7,289 bases of DNA from Cenarchaeum sp. (GTDB taxonomy: Archaea; Thermoproteota; Nitrososphaeria; Nitrososphaerales; Nitrosopumilaceae), in assembly GCA_020027365.1 (NCBI GenBank), contig JAHRAJ010000076.1:1-7289 (forward strand), given 5' to 3'. Of this stretch, positions 1 to 5,179 are shown piece by piece. Numbering within the stretch: position 1 is the first letter of the stretch; each line of letters starts with the position of its first letter. The notes under the pieces are model-generated. The model ran no database searches. It saw only the letters and a program-made list of their open reading frames with translations, and was not told the origin of the DNA. The translations under genes were made by a program, and so were the position numbers.

Positions 1-93
1 TGGTTCAAGCTGATAGGGCTGGCCTTTGTTAACATGTTTATAGCACTCGGCCTGCTGTACGCTGGAGTAATAGGACCTGGGGGGATATTCTGA
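1..93 (+). CDS. nuoH: NADH-quinone oxidoreductase-like subunit H (NuoH), C-terminal end only
   Basis: Only the last 30 codons are inside the window; the gene is cut by the left edge. The frame reads WFKLIGLAFVNM... and ends ...GPGGIF with stop TGA at 91-93. A W-K-x-L-x-P/G-L-A-x-x-N pattern in a hydrophobic last helix is what the C-terminus of NuoH (ND1) looks like, and the next gene is nuoI, which is where nuoH sits in nearly all complex I operons. NuoH forms the heel of the complex, contributes to the quinone-binding chamber and links the Fe-S arm to the proton-pumping membrane arm. Its stop overlaps the nuoI start by one base (TGATG), indicating translational coupling. The identification rests on context plus a short tail, so it is good but not certain. 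Confidence 0.85.
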   Translation, partial: WFKLIGLAFVNMFIALGLLYAGVIGPGGIF

Positions 94-590
94 TGGGGAC
101 GGCTACGGGGATTATAAGGGCGCTAAATTCGGGGATTCGGCATCTGGCCGTAAGGCGGTTTACACTGCGGTATCCCGAGGAAAAGCTAAAGTTTGTTGGG
201 GACGGCTACCAGTTTGACCCTACTACGGGGGTTGGTATTGCCGGCCTCAAGGGCAGGCACATGCTGTTTCACGACCATTGCACGGGGTGCTCGCTGTGCT
301 CGATCGCGTGCGAGGGGGTGGCCGAGGCGATCGGAATGGTAAAGGTTCCCGAAAAGTGGGGGCAGAACAAAAAGTCGATAATGCCGCAGATTGATTACGG
401 CAAGTGCGTGTTTTGCGGACTGTGCGTGGACGCATGCCCGTTTTACGCGCTGTACATGAGCAACGACTATGAGCTGTCATCGTTTACAAAGGAGGGGCTG
501 ATCTACACGCCTGCACAGCTGCAGGTAAAGCCCAATCTTTCCCAGGACGTCGAGATCAAGATGGACGGCAGGGGTGCGTCCCATGGCTGA
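93..590 (+). CDS. nuoI: NuoI, two-[4Fe-4S] ferredoxin-like subunit of complex I
   Basis: 165-residue protein, the usual length for NuoI (TYKY subunit). It carries electrons through clusters N6a and N6b from the peripheral arm toward N2 and quinone, on the cytoplasmic face. Two cysteine motifs are visible: C63-x2-C66-x2-C69-x3-C73 and C105-x2-C108-x2-C111-x3-C115-P. Each supplies three ligands to one cluster and the fourth to the other. The G-R-H preceding the first motif (residues 54-56) and the amphipathic N-terminus rich in Arg and Leu, which lies along the membrane, are typical. The first motif ends in C-E-G instead of the usual C-P. The ATG at 93 overlaps the nuoH stop by one base, with a G-rich stretch (79-84) upstream; no better in-frame start is needed. 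The end overlaps nuoJ. A stand-alone ferredoxin is excluded by the family-specific N-terminus and the position in the operon. Confidence 0.96.
   Translation: MGTATGIIRALNSGIRHLAVRRFTLRYPEEKLKFVGDGYQFDPTTGVGIAGLKGRHMLFHDHCTGCSLCSIACEGVAEAIGMVKVPEKWGQNKKSIMPQIDYGKCVFCGLCVDACPFYALYMSNDYELSSFTKEGLIYTPAQLQVKPNLSQDVEIKMDGRGASHG
571..576 (+). promoter_or_regulatory. Ribosome binding site for nuoJ
   Basis: GGGGTG six bases before the ATG at 583 resembles the archaeal GGAGGTG-type Shine-Dalgarno sequence. It favours the ATG at 583 over the GTG at 574, because that GTG lies inside this very site. Confidence 0.5.
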
Positions 591-1146
591 CGCGGCGTTT
601 TTGGCCCTGTCGGTGCTGACGATCGGGTCGGCCATCGCGGCGCTGGAACTGCGCTCGCTGATCTACGGCTCGATCGCGCTGATGGGGACGCTGGGCGGCG
701 TGGCCGGGTTCTTTTTGTTACTGGACTCGCCGTTTGTGGCGATGTTTCAGATTGCGGTGTATGTGGGATCAATCGCCGTGCTGATTCTGTTTACCGTGAT
801 GCTTGTGCGCCGCGAGCTGATATTCAAAAAGGTGGAGGACGACCGGAGAAGGCTTGCCGGGGTGGGGCTAATGCTGGTGATCATGGTCTCGCTGGGCGCC
901 GTGATTCTGGATTCGGGGGTCAGGTCGGTTGTAACCGACGAGCCGCCCGTGGACTTTAGGGAGATTGGCGCCGACTTTTTGACGTACTATTGGCCCGCGC
1001 TGATACTGATGTCGCTCATACTGGCGGCGTCGGTGACCGGCGCGCTGGTGCTTGCCCGGAGGGAGGATGTGGTGGACGAAGAAGAAGAAGGCAAAGAAGA
1101 AGAAGATGAAAAGGCAAAAGGCAGGGAGGAGATGAAGACTGGCTAG
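583..1146 (+). CDS. nuoJ: NuoJ, membrane subunit of complex I with charged C-terminal tail
   Basis: 187 residues from the ATG at 583 (190 from a GTG at 574). I prefer the ATG because the ribosome binding site at 571-576 precedes it and it gives MADAAFLAL..., running straight into the first membrane helix. NuoJ (ND6) is a five-helix subunit of the membrane arm linking the quinone site to the proton channels. The diagnostic stretch is visible at about residues 48-75: D-S-P-F-V-A-M-F-Q, then V-Y-V-G (Y60, G62), matching the TM3 pi-bulge segment important for coupling. About five hydrophobic segments end near residue 158. The last 27 residues (161-187) are a Glu/Lys/Asp tail encoded by a GAA/AAG-rich purine tract, not expected in short bacterial NuoJ. 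The gene overlaps nuoI by 8 bases (ATGGCTGA) and nuoK by about the same, so it is translationally coupled on both sides. Confidence 0.94.
   Translation: MADAAFLALSVLTIGSAIAALELRSLIYGSIALMGTLGGVAGFFLLLDSPFVAMFQIAVYVGSIAVLILFTVMLVRRELIFKKVEDDRRRLAGVGLMLVIMVSLGAVILDSGVRSVVTDEPPVDFREIGADFLTYYWPALILMSLILAASVTGALVLARREDVVDEEEEGKEEEDEKAKGREEMKTG
1078..1138 (+). repeat. GAA/AAG-rich purine tract encoding the NuoJ acidic/basic tail
   Basis: Starts with four GAA codons, then GGC AAA, three GAA, GAT GAA AAG GCA AAA GGC and so on, almost all purines on the + strand. It encodes a run of Glu with interspersed Lys. It is a low-complexity, slippage-prone stretch that contrasts with the mixed G+C-rich sequence on both sides, and it also contains the probable nuoK ribosome binding site at its 3' end. 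Confidence 0.75.
1125..1129 (+). promoter_or_regulatory. Probable ribosome binding site for nuoK
   Basis: GGAGG, a perfect Shine-Dalgarno core, lies 9 bases before the CTG at 1139, the proposed nuoK start. It is only 2 bases from the ATG at 1132, which is in the nuoJ frame and leads to a stop after four codons. No comparable site precedes the GTG at 1169. This site helps decide the nuoK start. Confidence 0.6.
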
Positions 1147-1444
1147 CGAGCTGACCGACTTTGTCATAGTGTCCGTGGCGCTGCTGGGCATCGGGATATA
1201 CGGGCTGTCCGTAAAGCGCAATGCAATCCGCATGCTGTTTGCGGTGGAGATTATAATAAACGCCGCAAACCTCAATCTGGTGGCGTTTGGGAGGTTTCTC
1301 CCCCACAGCGGGGGCCAAACCATGGCGCTGTTTTCGATAGCGGTGGCCGCAGCCGAGGTCGCGGTGGGCCTGTCGCTGATCATCGTGGCATACCGCATGT
1401 ACAAAAACGTCGACATTGCAGAGTTTAGGAGCCTGAGGGGATGA
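1139..1444 (+). CDS. nuoK: NuoK, membrane subunit of complex I, probable CTG start
   Basis: 101 residues if translation begins at CTG 1139, matching the usual length of about 100. NuoK (ND4L) is a three-helix subunit with two membrane-buried glutamates in the proton path. Here they are E37 and E73, corresponding to E36 and E72 of the E. coli protein. The family pattern K-R-N (26-28) then M-L-F-A-V-E-I-I-I-N-A-A-N-L is clear. The first conventional start in this frame is GTG 1169. It would leave only about 12 hydrophobic residues for the first helix and has no ribosome binding site. Between the in-frame TGA at 1133 and that GTG there is no ATG, GTG or TTG. CTG 1139 has GGAGG nine bases upstream and overlaps the nuoJ stop by 8 bases (CTGGCTAG), mirroring the nuoI/nuoJ junction. 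The 3' end overlaps nuoM by 4 bases (ATGA). The family call is firm; the start is inferred. Confidence 0.92.
   Translation: MASELTDFVIVSVALLGIGIYGLSVKRNAIRMLFAVEIIINAANLNLVAFGRFLPHSGGQTMALFSIAVAAAEVAVGLSLIIVAYRMYKNVDIAEFRSLRG
1427..1431 (+). promoter_or_regulatory. Ribosome binding site for nuoM
   Basis: AGGAG lies 9 bases before the ATG at 1441, supporting that start rather than the adjacent ATG at 1444. A second G-rich element, GAGGGG (1435-1440), directly abuts the ATG and is too close to serve it. Confidence 0.5.
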
Positions 1445-3057
1445 TGGACCACGCGCTGCTTCAGGCGGTATTCCTGCCGTTGCTGCTATCCCCCGTTGCA
1501 TATGTACTCGGCAGGCGGTACGGCCCAACCCCGGTCATGTGGTTTACGTTTGGGGTGCTGCTGTACTGTACGGCGATCATCACGATGTCGGCGCTAGACG
1601 GCACATACGAGGAGCATTATCCATGGACCTCGATGTTTGGCGAGTTTGGATTCTTGATGGACGGCCTGGCCTCTCCGTTTGCCATAATGATATACGTCCT
1701 GTGCACGATACTGGCACTGTACTCCAAGCCGTACATGATCCACAAGTTCCGCGAGCAGTACGAGGAGCGTCGGCAGCAGCAGCAGCAGCAGGTCGTGGCC
1801 TCCTCCTCCTCTTTTTCTTCTGACACCTCCAACACGACAACGACGGGAGGGGATGGGGAGGGCGGCGGCACAGATCCTGCGGCGGTAAACCGGTATGTAA
1901 ACTCCAAGTCGGGGCTGTATTATGCGCTGTATATGGTGTTTGCAATGGGGATGGTGGGGACGGTTTTTGCCACAAACCTGATCCAGTTTTACATATTCTT
2001 CGAGGTCATGCTAATCCCCGGGTTTTTCCTCATTGCGTTTTGGGGCGACGGGCCGCGAAGGCGGATCGCGCTGATGTTTTTGTTTTGGACCCATGTCGGG
2101 GCCGTCATACTGTTGCTGGGATTCTTGATGATAGGCCTGAGCGTGGGGAGCTTTGACTTTGCAGACATTGACGAGTCCAAAATGTCCGGCGACATGCTGC
2201 TGGCGTCGGCCGTGGCCATATCGATCGGGCTGGGGGTCAAGCTCGCGGCGTTTATGTTCCACATCTGGCTGCCCCACGTCCACGGGGCGGCCCCGACGCC
2301 GATAAGCGCACTGCTGTCGCCTGCGATGATCGGGATTGGGGCGTACGGGATATTCCGGCTGATCATCGAGCTTTTGCCCACCGCGTACGCCGACCTGTCG
2401 ATCTGGTTTCACGTGTGGGGTCTGGTGACCATGCTGTACGGGGGCGCCATGGCGCTGATGCAAGACGACATCAAGCGGCTGTTTGCATATTCCAGCATAA
2501 GCCAGATGGGGTACCTGCTGTTTGGGATTGGCACATACTCGGCCATGGGGCTGGCAGGCGCGGAGATGATGTATGTGACCCACGCTCTGGGCAAGGGCCT
2601 CTTGTTCATGACCGCCGGAATCCTGATCGTCAACGTCGGCACGCGCAGCATATCCCGGCTTGGCGGGCTTGCCGGCAAGATGCCGATAACGGCGGTATGC
2701 GCGGTCATAGGCGCCCTGACGATCATGGGGGTGCCCCCCACAAGCGGCTTTATGGGCGAGTGGATTTTGTTCTACGGCGCGCTGGAGACTGCAATCGCCG
2801 AGGACTCTGTGCTGAGGATGGTCACCTTTGGACTGGGACTGGTCGCGACGGCGCTGACAATGTCGTACATACTGTGGATGTTAAAGCGCGTGTTCTTTGG
2901 CAAGCTGCCCGCCAACCTGTCGGGGGTAAGGGAGGCAAGCTGGTATATGACTGCCCCGATGATGGTACTGGCCGGGTTTACGGTGGTACTCGGGATTTAC
3001 CCGGACATCTTTTTGGAACAGATCATGCCTTATATGAGCGGGGTGCTGGGGGTCTAG
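1441..3057 (+). CDS. nuoM: NuoM, antiporter-like proton-pumping subunit, with low-complexity loop insert
   Basis: 538 residues, slightly longer than the usual 490-510. NuoM (ND4) is one of three MrpA/D-like 14-helix subunits that translocate protons in the membrane arm. Conserved elements: the TM5 glutamate in F-F-E-V-M-L-I-P (E188, E. coli E144); the TM7 lysine in G-V-K-L-A-A-F (K267, E. coli K234) followed by H-I-W-L-P-H-V-H; D-D-I-K-R-L-F-A-Y-S-S-I-S-Q-M-G (from D342); the histidine/lysine pair H381/K385; and the TM12 glutamate in G-F-M-G-E-W (E440, E. coli E407). The TM8 lysine of bacterial NuoM (E. coli K265) aligns with G298 in S-P-A-M-I-G-I-G-A-Y-G. Residues about 105-150, between predicted TM3 and TM4, form a Gln/Ser/Thr/Gly-rich insert. 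ATG 1441 overlaps the nuoK stop by 4 bases. Position before nuoL and the helix motifs separate it from NuoL and NuoN; an MrpD relationship is expected. Confidence 0.95.
   Translation: MMDHALLQAVFLPLLLSPVAYVLGRRYGPTPVMWFTFGVLLYCTAIITMSALDGTYEEHYPWTSMFGEFGFLMDGLASPFAIMIYVLCTILALYSKPYMIHKFREQYEERRQQQQQQVVASSSSFSSDTSNTTTTGGDGEGGGTDPAAVNRYVNSKSGLYYALYMVFAMGMVGTVFATNLIQFYIFFEVMLIPGFFLIAFWGDGPRRRIALMFLFWTHVGAVILLLGFLMIGLSVGSFDFADIDESKMSGDMLLASAVAISIGLGVKLAAFMFHIWLPHVHGAAPTPISALLSPAMIGIGAYGIFRLIIELLPTAYADLSIWFHVWGLVTMLYGGAMALMQDDIKRLFAYSSISQMGYLLFGIGTYSAMGLAGAEMMYVTHALGKGLLFMTAGILIVNVGTRSISRLGGLAGKMPITAVCAVIGALTIMGVPPTSGFMGEWILFYGALETAIAEDSVLRMVTFGLGLVATALTMSYILWMLKRVFFGKLPANLSGVREASWYMTAPMMVLAGFTVVLGIYPDIFLEQIMPYMSGVLGV
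1774..1875 (+). repeat. Triplet-repeat low-complexity insert within nuoM
   Basis: Six perfect CAG codons (1774-1791, Q112-Q117) are followed, after GTC GTG GCC, by TCC TCC TCC TCT TTT TCT TCT (1801-1821, Ser-rich). Then come Thr codons (ACG ACA ACG ACG, about 1834-1845) and Gly-rich codons to about 1872. The frame stays open and the protein resumes normal NuoM sequence at about residue 150. It looks like in-frame expansion by replication slippage in a tolerant loop. Confidence 0.85.
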
Positions 3058-3061
3058 ATCA

Positions 3062-5170
3062 ATGGCCGCCGACGCAATGACATCATTTCTGCCGTTTGAG
3101 GCCACCGCGGAGGCCGCATGGGCCATCTGGGTGCTCCCGTTTGTGGCCGCGCTGATAATGCCGGCCGTCGGCCGGTTTACCCGGGCCGGCACCGGGTATG
3201 TGGCGGTGGCGTTTGCACTGATGAGCGCCCTGTCGGCCGCCTCGCTGCTGCCCGCCGCCCTGTCGGGGGGCGAGATGCACGACCAAATCCCGTGGATAAA
3301 CGCAGTGGGGCTAAATGCCGGCGTGCTGGCCGATCCGCTTGCCGTAATCATGGCAAACGTGGTGGGGTGGATATCGTTCCTGATCATGATATACGGGACG
3401 GGCTACATGAAGGGCGACAAGAACATCACCCGGTTTTGGTTTTGGATGATGTTCTTTATAGGGTCGATGCAGCTGATCGTCTTGTCCGACAACCTGCTCC
3501 AGGTCTTCTTTGGATGGGAGGGGGTCGGACTTGCATCGTACATGCTGATCAGCTTTTGGTACCGCGACAAGAAAAAGGACTATGTGGGGACGGAGGGCCA
3601 CACCGCGCTGGGTCTGGCCGCCTACTACTCGCCTACCCATGCAGGGATGAAGGCGTTCATCATGACAAAGATTGGCGACATCATGATGCTGGCCGGCATG
3701 TTTTTGATATTCGCGTTTGCCGGAACGTTCGGATTTCGCGAGCTGTCCGGCGACACGGCGTGGGCCGTCTCGATGCAGGCCGAGGGACTGCTCATCCCGG
3801 CGGCGGTGCTGCTGTTTGGGGGGGCCATCGGCAAGTCTGCCCAGTTTCCGCTCAACGAGTGGTTGCTGGAGGCGATGACCGGCCCGACCGCCGTGTCTGC
3901 ACTCATACACGCGGCGACCATGGTCAAGGCGGGCGTGTTTTTGGTCGCACGAATCGGCCCGCTCTTTTTTGCGCTGGCCGCGGCCGGAATCATGATGGAC
4001 CAGTTTTTCGAGATCGTGGCGTGGGTGGGGGCGATCACCGCGCTGTTGCTTGCCACACAGGGGATGGTAAACCCCGAGATCAAAAAGGTGCTTGCCTACT
4101 CGACGGGCTCGCAGATTGGATACATGATGATGGCGCTTGGGGTGGCGGGGCTGTCACACCAGTATGTCGACGGTTACACGGCCGGGTTTTTCCACCTCAT
4201 ATCCCACGCAATGTTCAAGGCGTCGCTGTTCATGGCGGCCGGTTCGCTGCTGCACGTGGTGGGATCGCGGTTTATGACCGACATGGGCGGCCTGCGTAAA
4301 AAGATGAAAAAGACCTATGCGTTCATGTGGGCCGCGGGCCTTGCTCTGATGGGGGCGCCGTTTATCACGACCGGGTTTTGGAGCAAGGATGCGATCTTTG
4401 CCGCGGTGTACACGTCGGGCAGCGAGTGGGCCGCGCCGCTGTATGCAATAGCCGTACTGACCGCGGTGATAACCGCGTTTTACACGACGCGGATGATAGG
4501 CATGGTGTTCTTTGGCAAGCCCAGCCGCCACATCGAAAAGATAGAGTCCGAGGGACGCCACGTCCACGAGGCCCCGATGTCGATGTGGGTCCCGTACGGC
4601 GTGCTGGCGGTACTGACCATCGGGATTGGGCTGATCGGCCTTGGGTTTGAGCAAGAGCTGCATCACCTGTTCGAGGTGTATCTTGACGATGCGTTCCACA
4701 TATCCTCCGAGCACAACAGCATGGCGGTGGAGGATGGCACCCAGGCCGGCTCTGTCGTTTTGCCCGGGTTTCTCTCGGGCCTAAACCCGGTCGCGCTGGG
4801 GTCGTCTCTGGCGGCCTTTGCCGTCGGGATTGGGCTTGGATATGTGTTTTACATAGGGAGGCTTGTCGACCCTGCCAGGTTTGTAGGATCCAACATTGTG
4901 TTTTATGCGATACACAAGCTAATCCTGAACCGGTGGTATCTCAACGCCATGATATACTGGGGGTTTGTCGTGGCCCCGCTGTGGCTGGCCAGGGGCGTCT
5001 ACAGGTACTTTGAGACGACCGCAATCGACACGGGCATGAACGTTGGATTGCAAAGGGCCGCCGGATGGGGGGCAAGGGTGGTGCAGGGGACCCAGACCGG
5101 GGTTGCCCAGTCGTACCTGTTTGTATTTGGGGCGGGACTGCTGTTTGTGGTCCTGATACTGATGATCTAG
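3062..5170 (+). CDS. nuoL: NuoL, distal antiporter-like proton-pumping subunit with C-terminal lateral helix
   Basis: 702 residues, longer than the 613 of E. coli. NuoL (ND5) sits at the tip of the membrane arm and has a long C-terminal lateral helix along the arm. Visible key residues: TM5 G-W-E-G-V-G-L (E153, E. coli E144); R/K-x-G-D (D206, E. coli D178); TM7 G-K-S-A-Q-F (K258, E. coli K229); TM8 A-L-I-H-A-A-T-M-V-K-A-G-V (H283, K289); H382 and K386 in S-H-A-M-F-K-A-S-L-F; and TM12 G-F-W-S-K-D-A-I (K442, E. coli K399). The C-terminal region (about 610-702) has the expected helix, then Q-T-G-V-A-Q-S-Y and a final membrane segment. Extra length lies in a segment at about 168-195 after F-W-Y-R and in the linker at about 485-570. 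The start ATG is 4 bases after the nuoM stop, with GGGGGT (3048-3053) upstream. Confidence 0.97.
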   Translation: MAADAMTSFLPFEATAEAAWAIWVLPFVAALIMPAVGRFTRAGTGYVAVAFALMSALSAASLLPAALSGGEMHDQIPWINAVGLNAGVLADPLAVIMANVVGWISFLIMIYGTGYMKGDKNITRFWFWMMFFIGSMQLIVLSDNLLQVFFGWEGVGLASYMLISFWYRDKKKDYVGTEGHTALGLAAYYSPTHAGMKAFIMTKIGDIMMLAGMFLIFAFAGTFGFRELSGDTAWAVSMQAEGLLIPAAVLLFGGAIGKSAQFPLNEWLLEAMTGPTAVSALIHAATMVKAGVFLVARIGPLFFALAAAGIMMDQFFEIVAWVGAITALLLATQGMVNPEIKKVLAYSTGSQIGYMMMALGVAGLSHQYVDGYTAGFFHLISHAMFKASLFMAAGSLLHVVGSRFMTDMGGLRKKMKKTYAFMWAAGLALMGAPFITTGFWSKDAIFAAVYTSGSEWAAPLYAIAVLTAVITAFYTTRMIGMVFFGKPSRHIEKIESEGRHVHEAPMSMWVPYGVLAVLTIGIGLIGLGFEQELHHLFEVYLDDAFHISSEHNSMAVEDGTQAGSVVLPGFLSGLNPVALGSSLAAFAVGIGLGYVFYIGRLVDPARFVGSNIVFYAIHKLILNRWYLNAMIYWGFVVAPLWLARGVYRYFETTAIDTGMNVGLQRAAGWGARVVQGTQTGVAQSYLFVFGAGLLFVVLILMI

Positions 5171-5174
5171 GTGA
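5170..5174 (+). promoter_or_regulatory. Ribosome binding site for nuoN
   Basis: GGTGA, a classic archaeal Shine-Dalgarno core, begins on the last base of the nuoL stop codon. It is followed by tandem ATG codons at 5174, 5177 and 5180. Only the ATG at 5180 has workable spacing (5 bases), so it is the most likely start. Confidence 0.6.
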
Positions 5175-5179
5175 TGATG

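Noticed and set aside
1132..1146. Short ATG frame (four codons) directly after GGAGG, possible leader peptide
   Set aside because: It is simply the last codons of nuoJ in frame, and the GGAGG is only 2 bases away, too close to initiate there.
868..1528. Two long overlapping - strand open frames opposite nuoJ and nuoK
   Set aside because: They lie opposite conserved nuo genes and mirror the purine tract as poly-Phe/Leu runs; no family motif is present.
1774..1875. Possible frameshift or assembly artefact in nuoM around the repeat
   Set aside because: The NuoM frame is open through the insert, and the conserved sequence on both sides is in the same frame, so no frameshift is needed.
2415..3080. 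221-codon open frame on the + strand across the end of nuoM
   Set aside because: It overlaps well-conserved nuoM sequence in another frame; its composition is random-like and no ribosome binding site or family motif is seen.
3118..4299. 393-codon open frame on the + strand inside nuoL
   Set aside because: It is another frame of nuoL. Its product is rich in Arg, Gly and His with no membrane helices or recognisable motifs, as expected for an out-of-frame reading of G+C-rich DNA.
3311..4714. Several 150-200-codon - strand open frames opposite nuoL
   Set aside because: Opposite-strand shadows typical of high G+C coding DNA; composition (Arg, His, Gln, Pro rich) is not protein-like.
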